Assembly: GCA_003550305.1 (NCBI GenBank)
Contig: QKYT01000087.1
Span: 252,087 to 282,974, forward strand
Direction: 5' to 3'
DNA length: 30,888 nucleotides
Origin: Glomus cerebriforme
Taxonomy: Eukaryota > Glomeromycota > Glomeromycetes > Glomerales > Glomeraceae
In this document: positions 10,440-21,675 of the stretch, one piece after another
Position numbering within the stretch: the stretch's first letter is position 1
Layout: every line of letters begins with the position of its first letter
Position numbers and translations under genes: made by a program
The notes under the pieces: model-generated
What the model saw: the letters and a program-made list of their open reading frames with translations, nothing else
The model's database searches: none
What the model was told of the DNA's origin: nothing

Positions 10440-11235
10440 TAATTAGTGTACTTTTAGTAATAGATTTTTGTTCTATATTTAATAAAAAAAAAAAGAAACA
10501 TTTTTTAATTTATAATTTTTAAAGAGCGTGTGTAGTGTAGCGGGATGATTTTTTTTTTAAAAAAAAAATATCATATTACGACATTAACGCTGCGTTTAAT
10601 TTCGATAAAAGCGCGGGCGTTGTAAAAAAACGCCTATTATTTTTTTGGTTGGTTGATCGACTTATTGCTAAGCCACTTACAGTTAAGCTGCTGCGACTAT
10701 AATTATTATTAATAACCGAAGGCTAAAACATGATGATCCATGATGATCACATGACAAAAATTTAGATTATTATAATATATTTATCTGACGTCAGATATAA
10801 ATTAGTATCAGTGATCGTCAGTAATGTGGGCTGATTTAATTTACCATATAAATATAATTTACCTTATAATTTACCTGATATTGATGATATTAATTTGCCC
10901 TGATATTAATTTACCTGATATTGATGAAATTAAAATTTTCTAAAAATATATTCATACTATTCATACTGTATATAATCTGTAATTATCATGCAAATTAAAG
11001 TTGCCCGTCTTTTATGTATTTGTTTCTTATCCAATAAGAATGACTAAATTACGTTTAATTGGAAATATTCATAACAGAAATAATTAGTTACTATTATCAA
11101 TTGCATAAATTTATATATATTTTCATTATGTGTCATTTTTGTTAAAAATAAAGTTGGATATTTAATTAACCAAAATGACGTGACAATGTCTAATAAATTA
11201 AATCGAATAAATCATGCTCGATCATTGGTTTAATT

Positions 11236-11280
11236 CAAATCAATTTTCGAGTCCAATGTACTGTACGTTGATCGAGTAGT
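11236..11280 (+). repeat. Short dispersed repeat copy 1 (TTCGAGTCCAATGTA)
   Basis: TTCGAGTCCAATGTACTGTA followed by CGTTGATCGAGTAGT matches 13034-13075, except that this copy has an extra CTGTA, which creates a TACTGTA word. The CGAGTCC core resembles a tRNA B box, but no tRNA fold is present. Confidence 0.5.
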
Positions 11281-11403
11281 CGATCAATCGATCCAATTGG
11301 TAAATCGATCAACCTAATGCTAATGCTAGCCGTCCGTATGTAATACGGCACGGCCCGAGTTACTGACTTACTGCCAATCAGTATTAACTAGGTAATGAAT
11401 ATG

Positions 11404-11423
11404 TATGGATGAAGATCGTCATG
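11404..11423 (+). repeat. 20-bp repeat copy 1 (ATGGATGAAGATCGTCATG)
   Basis: TATGGATGAAGATCGTCATG matches 14259-14278 at 19 of 20 positions. The second copy contains an upstream ATG of the kinase gene. Confidence 0.5.
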
Positions 11424-11734
11424 CGGAAATGACATCATTTGTCATTTGGGCGCGTCACCTGCAAAAAAAAATGCAAAAAAATGGTAGCCGGATTTACATG
11501 TGTCTCGGTATTTTCATCAATTCTAGTTTAGTATTTTGATGTTAAACAACTCTTTTTAACCTCATCTAAATAAACTCTCATTTTTTTTCAGAAATTAAAA
11601 TTTCTGTGTAACTTTATTCATTTGTAAAACTTGTTTTTTATTTTAATCATACGTTAAAAAAAATTAATTTTACTATTCCCAATTATAATATGGATTTTGA
11701 TTTAAAATGAGGCTACCGATTCATGATTCGAAGT

Positions 11735-11845
11735 CACATGTAGGTGAGATTCTTTATCATGTGATTCCTAAAAAATAACAACATAATGCAGGCCAGAACT
11801 ATAGTACTGGCCAACATTATGTTCAAAGTCATTTGAATCATTTGT
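11735..11845 (-). repeat. Inverted copy of the 3049-3165 repeat with 44-bp palindrome
   Basis: 11780-11823 begins AACATAATG and ends CATTATGTT, and is a near-perfect palindrome with 19 of 22 pairs matching. Its reverse complement, with flanks on both sides (GTCATTTGAA on one, AATCACATGATAA on the other), aligns to 3049-3165. The two copies are therefore one repeat family in opposite orientation. Confidence 0.65.
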
Positions 11846-12019
11846 CATTGCAGATGTGTGATTTTACTGCGCCATAAATTATGTCACGTAAACACGTACG
11901 AAGAAAATGTAAATGAATTATTGATCTTAAAGAAGTGTATTTAAACACTTAATAAAATTTCTTTCAAAAAAGGTGAGTATGTATATTTTGATTTAATTTA
12001 ATAAAATGTTTGCATTAAT

Positions 12020-12325
12020 TTACACAAAAAAAAAAAATAAATTCCCAGATTACCAAGCTTAGGGTATGGGATTAGGGTTAGGATAATTATGTTTAGGATA
12101 TGAGAATTAGAAGATATCAATGTCTATTGTTTTTATTTAGAATCAAACTAAAGTTTATGAAATTATTAATAATCAAGAAGACATTACAACTTCATTAGTC
12201 GTGAGATTTTGACATACATATTTTTTAAAATGGATGGATTGATAATGGTGTGATGTTCAATGTGGCTTTTTTTTTAAAAAAAAAATATATCAATTATTAC
12301 TTGACTCATAAGTCATGACGTCATG
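12020..12325 (+). repeat. Dispersed repeat, copy 1, with TTAGGG units
   Basis: It shares with 19618-20030 the successive words GATTACCAAGCTT, ATGTCTATTGTTTTTATTT, AATAATCAAGAAGACATTAC, CGTGAGATTTTGACATACA and AAAATGGATG, in the same order and strand, then a weaker tail (CAATTATTA ... TAAGTCATGA). This copy contains TTAGGG three times (about 12059, 12073, 12079 degenerate) where copy 2 has TTAAGG and TTAGGG. No TIR or coding capacity is seen. It is probably an old non-autonomous element. Confidence 0.65.
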
Positions 12326-13115
12326 TCATTTTAAATATAATTTATAAGACTATTTGTTGAGAAATTATGAATCATATTTTTTTTTATCTCTGACTCATTT
12401 CTTCCTTTATTTCCTTATATACTGTATATAATTATGTTTATGAAATAAATAATTTGCAATAATTAATTATGAGTCACATACATATTTAAGTTTTTTTGAC
12501 TAAAGTAATTCCACGTATAGATTACTCACAAACTTTTTTTTGTATATGACTCATGACTCATATGATATCATAAATAATCGTACAATAGCTAAAGTATCAT
12601 ATTTGGTAATGCAGCTCTTATAATAAACTTCTAATCAACATCAAGTCACGAATCATATCAGAACTTGTCGGAAAAACCAGAATCAGTCTGGAGATGACAA
12701 AAAGCTGAACTTATTAGCAAGAGGCGTAAGCAAAATTAGCAAGTTAATATCACCCTTAAACCTGACATTTTTCATTCATCAATGATTCATAACATGAAGA
12801 TTTATACCGAATGTAAATGATTTTTTTTATATGTGCAACATTTGTAGACGCGATGGCGATAGTATGAAATTTGATCCGAAATTTTTATATTTAGGGATAT
12901 TCTCATTTTTACCATAGACAGGTTATTGATTTAGGCCGTTCCCAAGTACCTCCCTCAATAATTTATCTATTGGCTAAAAAAGTCGAGTGTGATGATCATT
13001 TAAAAATCCTGGAGCTACAATCACGCTAAATTTTGAATCAATGTTCGAGTCCAATGTACGTTGATCGAGTGGTGATCGATCAAAATTAAGTCTCACAAAT
13101 CAAAAAGAGATGGCT
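12326..13115. other. Intergenic region
   Basis: No gene is visible. At about 12645-12705 a segment (AATCATATCAGAACTT ... GATGACAAAAAGCT) is an inverted relative of about 3273-3331. 13034-13075 is the second copy of the TTCGAGTCCAATGTA repeat. Confidence 0.5.
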
Positions 13116-13123
13116 CCCAAGAC

Positions 13124-13694
13124 TAGTGTTGTTAATGATTCGACTTGGTTCAGCTTGAAGTCTAAGCCAAGCCAAGTCGAACCATATCGGCTTGAAGGTT
13201 CAAGTCAAACCAAACCAAGCCAAGTCATGAAGCTGATGGAATTGATGAAACCAATGGAGCCGATGGAGCCGATGGTATGAAGCCAATGGAACTGATGGAG
13301 CCGATGGGCAATATCTAATAAAAAAGTAAAAAAAAAATGCCAAAACGGCATTTTTTCATAAAATAATATGAAAACTGCCATTTCGGCGCAGTTATTCATG
13401 AAAAAATGCGCTGAAACCACGTTTTTTCATAAAATAATAATATGAAGACTGTCGTTTCGGCGCAGTTATTCATGAAAAAATGTGCCGAAATGGCATTTTT
13501 TTATTATAAAATTGTTATTTCCCATCAGCTCCATCGGCTTCCATCGGCTAGCCGCGGCTCAAGCCGAGCCGAGCTGCGACTTGATATTCTCAAGCCGAGC
13601 TGAGCTGAATCAGCTTCTGTTCTAAAGCCAAACCGAATCGGCTCTATCGGCTCAGCTCGGCTTGGTTTGGTTTGGCTTGGACTTAACAACACTA
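13124..13694. mobile_element. 571-bp hAT-type MITE with 8-bp target duplication
   Basis: Perfect 12-bp terminal inverted repeats (TAGTGTTGTTAA at 13124-13135, TTAACAACACTA at 13683-13694) are flanked by the direct repeat CCCAAGAC at 13116-13123 and 13695-13702. A TAG-type terminus plus an 8-bp target duplication is diagnostic of the hAT superfamily. Inside the termini are clusters of AAGCCAAGCC/CGGCTTGG words in opposite orientation at the two ends, like the subterminal transposase-binding repeats of hAT elements. The centre has a tandem pair of about 62 bp (13350-13410 and 13422-13484) with CATGAAAAAATG and TTTCGGCGCAG. No transposase is encoded. The intact duplication implies a fairly recent insertion. 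Confidence 0.9.
13350..13484. repeat. Imperfect tandem repeat inside the hAT MITE
   Basis: Two units of about 62 bp spaced about 72 bp apart share TTTTTTCATAAAATAAT, TTTCGGCGCAGTTATTCATG and AAAAAATG. They also contain the complementary words CATGAAAAAATG and CATTTTTTCAT, so the single strand could fold into stacked hairpins. Confidence 0.6.
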
Positions 13695-13702
13695 CCCAAG
13701 AC

Positions 13703-14353
13703 ATCAGTGAATAATCTATTTGTTCTCAGATATCTATGGAATAACAAGTTCAGTTCTTATTCTGTAAAAAATTATACCTTTGATATCAGTTACATATGGA
13801 GGTTTCAAGGGATAGTTGGTAAAGTTGGTTATCAAAAAATTTATCATGTGATAGATTAGGGAAAGAAAAATAAGTTTCTCTTCAGCTTGATTTACCTCCT
13901 CATTTTTGGGGAAAGTGACTTTATTACCAGCCTTTTTATAATAATTTTGATTTTGCAATATATCATAATTCATAATTCAAAATAGAGCTTATTTGATTTT
14001 TCATTTAAAACGTGATATATTTTATATGAATACATGGTGATATTTTGAATAGAAGAATGATGGTTTAGACATTGTACAATTATCCTATTAGACCTTTTAA
14101 ATCACGTGAATTAAGGAATTATAGAATACAGATCGGCAGTAACTCGGGACAAATTTATAATGCTGGCCGAACTACGGAAATGATATGTGTGATACAAACA
14201 ATTTTGCGACACACGGCACGAATTAATATTTGTAAATAATTAATTAATTTATATCAGATATGGATAAAGATCGTCATGTGTAGTGCATTAGTGCACCTAT
14301 TCACAGTTAAAAAGGCCAAGTTTTGTTTAACTACTTTATTCAATAATTCAATA
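13703..14353. other. Intergenic region upstream of the kinase-TPR gene
   Basis: No convincing gene; the 65- and 79-codon ORFs overlap each other on opposite strands. 14259-14278 is copy 2 of a 20-bp repeat. The half-word ATAATGCTGGCC at about 14158 resembles one arm of the palindrome at 11780-11823. Confidence 0.45.
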
Positions 14354-17300
14354 ATGATGTTAAGTAATACTGAAAATTTGGAAACGTTAATTTCTGAAGG
14401 ACGTATTGAATACTATGAATATTCGGACTTTAAAAATATACAACCGATAGGAAAAGGTTCATTCGGAAGCGTCTCTCGTGCTACATGGAAAAATACTACT
14501 CGTTATTTCGCTTTGAAATCTTTTAATAATGATAAACAAACCCTTAAAGAAATTGTTAAAGAGGTAAAATAATTTTTAAAATAATGATAATTATTTTATA
14601 AGTGAGTTAAATTAAAAGTTATATCAAATGTTTTATTCATTGTATCTTGTGCCACAGTTAACACTTCATCGAAAAGTTGATATACATGAAAATATTATAC
14701 GGTTCTATGGAATTACAAACGTAATAACAGGTAAGTTTTGGAAAATGTAATATAATGTATTTAACAATTTAATTAACTATTCTGTTCGGTATATTTTTTT
14801 TTTCAGATGCAACGAAAAATTATTCTTTAGTTTTGGAATGTGCTGATAACGGAACGCTTGATTCATATTTAGATAATTGCTTTGATGAACTCGATTGGAA
14901 TGACAAGTTACGTTTAGCATTTCAATTGGCAAGTGCTGTAGAATGTATACATTGTTGTGGTATCATTCATCGTGATCTGGTAAAAAAAAAAAAAAAAAAT
15001 ATTTTTCTTAATAAATTTGTGATTTTTTTATTCTTATTTATAAATTTGTTTAATTTTTTTTTCATAATGAATTATAGCATGCTAAAAATATACTTGTACA
15101 TCAGAAAAACATTAAATTAGCGGATTTTGGGTTATCAAAAAAAATTGCTGAAGAATCAAGTAATGCAGCAAAAATATTTGGTGTAATACCTTATATTGAT
15201 CCAAAAAGTCTCAATGACCAACAATATAAACTGGATGAAAAATCTGATATTTATAGTGTTGGTGTTCTTATGTGGCAAATCTCAAGTGGACATCAACCAT
15301 TTAAAAATAAAGGATTCGATTATGATGTGAATTTATCAATTGCTATACTTAATGGATTAAGAGAAGAAGTTATTGATGGAACCCCTGTTGAATATAGTAA
15401 ATTATATAAAGGTAAATATTGATATCGTTAAATCTTTTTTTTTTTTAAAAAAAAAAAAGATGTATATATCTGATATATAATAAAAATTGTTCCTTTATTA
15501 TTTGATCATTAGAATGTTGGGAATATGAACCAAATAATCGTCCTAATATACAGAAAGGCGTCTTAATTCTTAAAGCAATGATTTTTCCTAAGCAGCATAA
15601 TACAGTAATAAATGAAAGTTTTTTCGAAAGAAAAAGCAGTCATTCAAATTCAAAATCTAGCGACGAAATTCCAAATATGAGTGAAGAGTTATCAATAGGT
15701 TCAAGTATTATTAATTTATTGAATGATAATAAATCTGAAATTAGCACACAAAGTTTACAATCAAATCAATTAAATATAGTGGAATACAAAAATAGTTTAT
15801 CAAATTCAGCAACAAACTCATTAAGAAATACAATTGAATTAAAATTAGAAGAGAATGGATTCATTACGCCAGATGACAAAGCAAAAGAACTTATTAAAGA
15901 ACTGGCTGAAATAAAATCATTATATGCCTTGAGGTTAATTTTTGAAGATGTAAAATATGAATTTTCAAACAAAGTATTAATAGATTCATTAGTTGCTTTA
16001 GCTGATCCTTCTCCATTTAATTTATATTATTCAAAAGAAAGTGTAGCTAGGTTAGAATTACATTTACGTGCATGGATAGCGGTATTAGAAAGGATATGTT
16101 TCTCGCCAATATGTCTTACTAAAAAACTTCGAGATAAAGTCTATAATTCTTTGATGAAATTTGCAGAAATACATCAAAAAACAATAGAAGAACTTGAAAA
16201 TAATAACTTTAATCCCAATTTTAATCAACAAAAAGATAATGATGAAGAAAAAATTTCCAAAAAACGAAATTATAATATTGATTTTTTATTAATCCATTTG
16301 AGGGATACATTGCATAGTCTACGTGATGATGAAACTTGGATTCAAAAAATTATACGAAGAACGAAAGAATTACTTAAATCTACATTGAATATTACGTTGG
16401 GAGATACTGTTTCAAATAACAGTTGTTCAACTTTATCAATACTTACTCAATTACGTCAAGATTTAAGTTTTAAATATCCAGTAGCAACTTATTATGTAGA
16501 TTGGAGAATTATGTTAATTATTCAACATAGTCTTTTTAATTGGTTTGAAAGTTCTGAAAAAATAATTAATAAAAAATTTGGAGAAAGGTTATTAATGGAA
16601 TATTTTTGGTATTATTTGGAAAGGGAATGGATTAATGTTGATGACAAATCTATATTAGATTTTCAACCAAAATTTGATGAAGCATCAAATAAACTTGCTA
16701 AAAGTTTAAGAAATACAGGTGGTTTCTTAAATGAGCTTACCAGAAACGAACCTCTTTCATTACCACATACTTTATGGTTTGGAATATTAGATCTTGCACA
16801 AAATCTTATTCAAAAATCCACTCAAGTAGCTACATATGGCCTTTGTTATTATTTGGCAATTGAATCACTTAATAAAGCTCCAAGCAATTTTATTCAATTT
16901 AAAGCAATTGAAATATTATTACATTTACATAATATTAATGATGAATTATTTTCAATGATAGAACTTGATTTCGATCAATATATTCAAAAATTAATTAAAA
17001 ATAATTCAACAAATTCTTCAGAAAATTTTCAAAATTTATTATCATTTGTTAGAGAAAAATATCTTGAAGATTTGAAAATTCTAAATAATGAAAAAGGAAA
17101 AGGAAAAAGTTTAGAACAAAATTCATATTTAAAAAGGGAACAAATATCACAATCTAATATTTTGGATGTTATAGCAAATGAAATGATTTGTCCAATTAGT
17201 AAGGAGCCAACAGACCAATTATGTATTTTAAAATGTCAACATATATTATCATTTGATAACTTCAAAAAATTAAAACAAAAATTATGTCCTAAATGTCGAG

Positions 17301-19340
17301 AAAAAATTGTTGATAGTGATATCAAATATATATCACAAAGTACCATTTATAAAAATTTATATTCCCATCTATTTGAAGCTGGATATATCTTACCTTCGAT
17401 TGAATTAGAACATACAGATCAAATGACAAATGATCAATATAACAGTGATTCAGATAATTTAGAAACTGATCTCATTATAACTAAAAAAAAGAAATTTATG
17501 AATGCAATTAAATTAAATTCAAACATATCATTACAATCAATCTTTCCAAGAATTTCAAAAAAACAGCATCCAATATATCAAAGTATCATAAAAGAATTAG
17601 ATGGAAAAAATTATGAAAAAGCTGAATATTGGTGTAAAGAATATCTAAAAACATTTCCTAAGAATTATAATATGAGATGCATTTTAGCTTATACTTATAG
17701 GTGCCTTAATGATTATGAACAAGCACATTTGTATTTAAATGAAGCTGTTGATTTAAAGGAAAAAAATCCAATTGCTTATTTTCTTCGTGGAGAAATATTT
17801 TTTAGACAAAATGAATATGAAAAGGCAATAGATAATTTGGAAACTTCAATAACTTATAAGACAAAAATAAACAATCTATATATAATACTTGGAAACAGTT
17901 TTTTAATAGCAAATTCTTATATTCATAACAAATATTATTTATCAAATGCTTTATATTTTTATACTGTTGCTTTAAAAAACAATCCGAATAATTGTTTATG
18001 TCTTAAGAATTGTGCATATATTTATGAAAAGCAGAGAGACTATTCAAATACTTTAAATATGTTAGACAAATTATTGAATATTAATCTGGAAGATTCATTA
18101 ATCTTATGCTATTATGGAGAAATTTTAAGTAATATGAAAAGGTATAATGATGCTATATCATCGTTTACAAAAGCAAATGACATAGATCCAGAAAATGTTC
18201 ATAATTTGAATCAAAGAGCTATTGTATATTACATTCTTCAAGAATATGATAAAGCTTTATTAGATCTTAATAAAGCTATACAATTAGACCCACTAAATAG
18301 TATAGCATATTATTATAAATGGTTAATATATAATACAATAGAAGATGCTAATAATGAATCATTAGTTTTTGAAAAGTGTAGTAAATTAGGTGTTTGGTCA
18401 CACTTATGTAAAGTTTGCAAATTTAATGATTGTGATTTTGATCTTGGAATTTTTAACAATTTTAATCTATTCATGTATAAAGGTAAGAAAATTTATTCTT
18501 TAATAATAATTAGATTACAATTAAATTTATGGATTTTTTTTTTTACAGCGCAAAAGATTTATTTTACTTCAAATCTTACAAATTTGAATGATAAATTTTG
18601 TCAATTTCAAGAAAATGATTCAAATAGGTGGGCTTATTATTTAATGAATAATTGATATAATTAATATAAAGTTAATTGTACTTTAATTTTCAAGTTTTTC
18701 AGGGCATGTATTATCTTTTAAAGATGAAGCATTTAATTTTAGTTTGCCTGAAATTTCTAATTATGATTTTGATGATTATTACATTATTTGGAAAATAAAT
18801 ATTAAAAATGTATCATCTAAAAATTGTTTTGTGAAATTTATAATTAAGGAAGAGGTAAGTACCGTACCATTAACTCTTTAATATTTTTTTTATTAGTTAT
18901 TTAACGTAACTAATGTATTGTATATAAGTGGGTAGGAGAAAAAGAACATATTCTGAAATATGAAGATTTATTAAAACTTGAAGGATTAGGTTGGATTGAG
19001 TATAAACTTCCCTATATGAATTATTTTTGGGCCCGTCATTTAATTGAAGCAAACGGATTTATTGATATGGTAAATTTTTCTAATAACTTATTTAAGATTA
19101 TCTGTTCTATAAAATGATCAAACTACTACTTATATCATTACTTTATAGCAAATAGATTATGTACGATGTATTCCATGTAATAAAACTCATGAAAAACAAA
19201 CTTACTTTCCCAAAATGAATCATTTATCATCAATCCATAACTTACTGCCAAATGTACCAGAAGCTTTTATGGATAAATATTTTTCAAGAAAAGAAATGGA
19301 AAATTTGCTTGAATTAAAAGATATTATTGGTAACTTATAA
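14354..19340 (+). CDS. TKL kinase / RING-like / TPR fusion protein, about 1,443 aa
   Basis: Nine exons: 14354-14563, 14658-14730, 14807-14979, 15078-15411, 15513-18482, 18549-18627, 18695-18854, 18929-19069, 19149-19340. Residues 26-290 are a complete kinase domain: glycine loop IGKGSFGSV, Lys55, Glu70, HRDLHAKN (Asp151, Asn156; an intron splits HRDL and HAKN), DFG Asp168. YIDPKSL replaces APE. HRDLxxxN suggests the tyrosine-kinase-like group. Residues 300-815 are helical with no motif I recognise. Residues about 818-865 are RING/U-box-like (CPIS, LKCQH, CPKCR). Residues about 950-1226 form roughly seven TPRs. The last 200 residues are unknown but coding-like. The ATG at 14354 (or 14357) is preferred over 14276, which lies in a dispersed repeat. 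It may couple phosphorylation, ubiquitin ligation and TPR docking. Joining of exons 5-7 is uncertain. Confidence 0.82.
18483..18702 (+). other. Ambiguous splicing region of the kinase-TPR gene
   Basis: Three readings fit. (a) Introns 18483-18548 and 18628-18694 (GTGGGC donor, AAG acceptor) give a continuous frame through [10 protein letters not shown]. (b) One 220-bp intron, GTAAGA at 18483 to CAG at 18702, skips the middle exon and also keeps frame (1,414 aa). (c) Reading past 18627 meets a TGA at 18653-18655 and truncates the protein. The first intron is 66 bp with no stop, so its retention keeps frame as well. An AAG acceptor is also needed at 18928, which makes (a) plausible. Confidence 0.5.
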
Positions 19341-19617
19341 TAATTCGAGAAAAAAATCAATAAAACAACTCGATAATTATAATTAATTATTCGATTGTTA
19401 AAAAATTTATTTATTTCATTTTTTATTTTTACATTTTTACATTTTATTTTTTTTGATTAAGAGTTAAATAAACTATCTTTTAAATGCAATCAACAATCAT
19501 AATGTAAATAGGCAAAAATATCACATTTTTAATTAACAATGAATTAAATATTTTTACATTATTTTCTCTTTATACACTTCCAACTTTTTATAATATTTAC
19601 TGTTTTAAAGTGTAGAT
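19341..19617. other. 3' flank of the kinase-TPR gene
   Basis: AT-rich with no coding frame; ATAAAAAA-like polyadenylation sites are possible but not distinctive. Confidence 0.4.
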
Positions 19618-20030
19618 GTAAATAAAAAAAAATAATTTCCAAGATTACCAAGCTTAAGGTTAGATTAGGGTTTGAAATTATGAGAATTAAAAGATATTAA
19701 TGTCTATTGTTTTTTATTTTGGAATCAACTAAAGTTTGTTAATAATAATCAAGAAGACATTACCAACTATGGTATTCGTGAGATTTTGACATACACATTT
19801 TTAAAATGGATGAATTGATAACGGTGGATGTCCAATGTTACAGTTAAATTGGCTAGTATTTCTCTTTTTTTTTCTTATATACTGTAAAATGTGGTATTAA
19901 TAAAAATCGATTAAACTTTTCTTATTGTTGTAAGAAAAATTTACATAATAAAAAAAATATACATTACTCTATATTATATGTATATTGCAATTATTAATCT
20001 AATTAACTTGAATCGTAAGTCATGATAACA
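19618..20030 (+). repeat. Dispersed repeat, copy 2
   Basis: This is the counterpart of 12020-12325 in direct orientation: GATTACCAAGCTT, ATGTCTATTGTTTTTTATTT, AATAATCAAGAAGACATTAC and CGTGAGATTTTGACATACA occur in the same order. The tail contains an insertion relative to copy 1. The TTAGGG units are mostly degraded here. Confidence 0.65.
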
Positions 20031-20159
20031 AATTTCCGACCATTTCGAAATGACCTTAAATGACCTTCGAATGACGATCATTTAGTCATTAAATATAATA
20101 CGAAGTAATAATCTATAGTCATATCAATTAATTAATGAGTGCATTATTGGAATGGATTT

Positions 20160-21269
20160 AGATTATTACCTATTTACTCATGATTTCGCCTCCTAGTATT
20201 CAAAATGAGTCAAAATCAGTAACAGTTGATTATGTATTAAAATAATGCTATGCCTCTCCCCAAGGAATTTTGATAAATAATTTTTTCTTTGGGCTTGTTG
20301 GGTTATGAATCAAAGCAAACTGTTCTGCGTCATATTCAAGAATTTTTAATTTTTACAAATAAGACATAAAAACAATTGCATATCTGTTTCAGTCAAAACA
20401 AAATTTACAGTTGAATGAGTTGATTAATTTCTTCTCGAAAATGAATACTATTTGTTAATGCTTTTTGATTATCATGAAGAATTTCAAAATAAAAAGAAAC
20501 AATGGTTTCACTATTAAGTGAAATGATTTTTAGTTTAATTTCACAAATGATCATAAATTTTTGTTTCAATTTAAAATTCATAATATTCTTCTATAAAAGA
20601 TTAGATAATTTATAATCAGCGTTTATCTATTTTTTATAAAGGACTCTTCACAAATCAAAAAACTGTGATTGAGATCAAGATTAGAGATTAATCTGGTTTT
20701 ACAAAGAAATTTCATATGAAATTTTAATAATTTAGTTAATCAAATAGATATTATAAATTTATCATATATGATAAGTTATATTTTTCTAAATAGAGAATGT
20801 ATTTGTGATTTATATAATGTATTCATCTGATGAATACTAATACAATAAATACAGAACTCCAGAAAACTTTATAACAACTTATAATTTTTTAATAAAATAT
20901 ATGTATACTTTTTGTTAAATATTTTTTTCAAGCTACAGAACACAACTTTTAAAGTTATCTATAAAAATAAAAATAAAATATAAAATTCCTTTCTTAATAA
21001 AACAAAAATGAAACTAACTCACAGAAAAAAAGACTGGAAAAGTTGAAATAATGTAAAAATTGTAATAATTGTAATGTAATCTCAATCCTAAATTTTGGCG
21101 AAGATACCAATGTACTTGTCCTAGAAATTAAAGTTTACAATACATAAATACATAGGTTGTAACTTGTAATTGGTTGTAATATTATGACATATAGGTTGCG
21201 AACGGTTATAATATTACAGCGTGCAACCTTAATATACAGTACATCTTTCGTTCTAATATAAAAATTATT
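20160..21269 (+). repeat. Segmental duplication, copy A (3' flank of a BTB-TLDc locus)
   Basis: The order CTCCTAGTATTCAAA, GAGTCAAAAT, CCCCAAG, GATTTTGATAA, TCTTTGGGCTT, CTGCGTCA, TCAAGAATTTT, GAAAATGAATACTA, AATTCATAATATTCTT, AAAGG, CTTCACAAATCA, TTGATTGAGATCA-like words and CTTGTCCT matches 25190-26300 in the same orientation. In both places it runs directly into BTB-TLDc coding sequence on the minus strand, so a whole gene plus 3' flank was duplicated. Confidence 0.75.
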
Positions 21270-21675
21270 TGAAATACTTCATAATCTTCTATATGAAATT
21301 TACCATCAATATTACGTATCCTTAATAATAATAATTGATTCTTTGATATTCTTATTCTTAAAAAAAAAGAAAAATCATTAATTTCATCATACCCATATCT
21401 TTTACTTTAATAAATGTAACTCTCGGATTCCTCTTAACAATAATTCAAATTTGTATGATAAATAAGATTCTTTAAAACTATCATCCATCTAGAAATAGTT
21501 GAAAAAATATTAGAATCAAAATCAATAATTTCATTGATTTTATTAAATTTGATTTTTCTAGGAAACTTAAACTTCTTTCATTTGTAAATTATCCTTTTTT
21601 AATAAGTGAAATTAAAGATTCTTCAGAAAGTAAAGTAAAATCCAACGATTTAAAACATTTTATCAGGATATTTAA
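21270..21675 (-). pseudogene. Deleted BTB-TLDc pseudogene
   Basis: This is a shrunken copy of the gene at 26473-27979 on the same strand. Blocks align in order: 21270-21330 to 26483-26541, 21336-21378 to 26693-26735, 21391-21422 to 26797-26828, 21423-21560 to about 26880-27053, and 21561-21675 to 27315-27423. The missing pieces between blocks are internal deletions of roughly 20 to 260 bp that remove most of the TLDc core and the BACK/TLDc linker. The BTB domain and first exon are absent. The copy stops at 21675, where a near-palindrome (AACC, T9, A7, GGTT; 21674-21697) begins. Identity within blocks is high, so the duplication is not ancient. No product is expected. Confidence 0.8.

Larger units (their letters stand above)
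10440..11779. other. Intergenic region with palindromic motifs
   Basis: No coding frame is evident. A possible polyadenylation signal (AATAAA) for the F-box gene lies at about 10480. There is a T10A10 palindrome at 10549-10568 and a GC-richer patch (GCGCGGGCG) at about 10610. A cluster of TCGATC/GATCGA words at 11220-11312 includes a hairpin with 8-bp arms (TTGATCGA, loop GTAG, TCGATCAA) at 11268-11287. Confidence 0.5.

Noticed and set aside
12059..12090. Chromosome end
   Set aside because: Only two or three TTAGGG-like units inside a dispersed repeat, with sequence continuing on both sides.
13034..13075. tRNA-like B box (GTTCGAGTCC) in a short repeat
   Set aside because: No acceptor stem, anticodon arm or plausible A box at the right distance; possibly a distant SINE remnant but not supported.
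13350..13484. CRISPR-like spaced repeats
   Set aside because: Only two diverged units inside a eukaryotic MITE; no spacers of uniform length and no cas genes.
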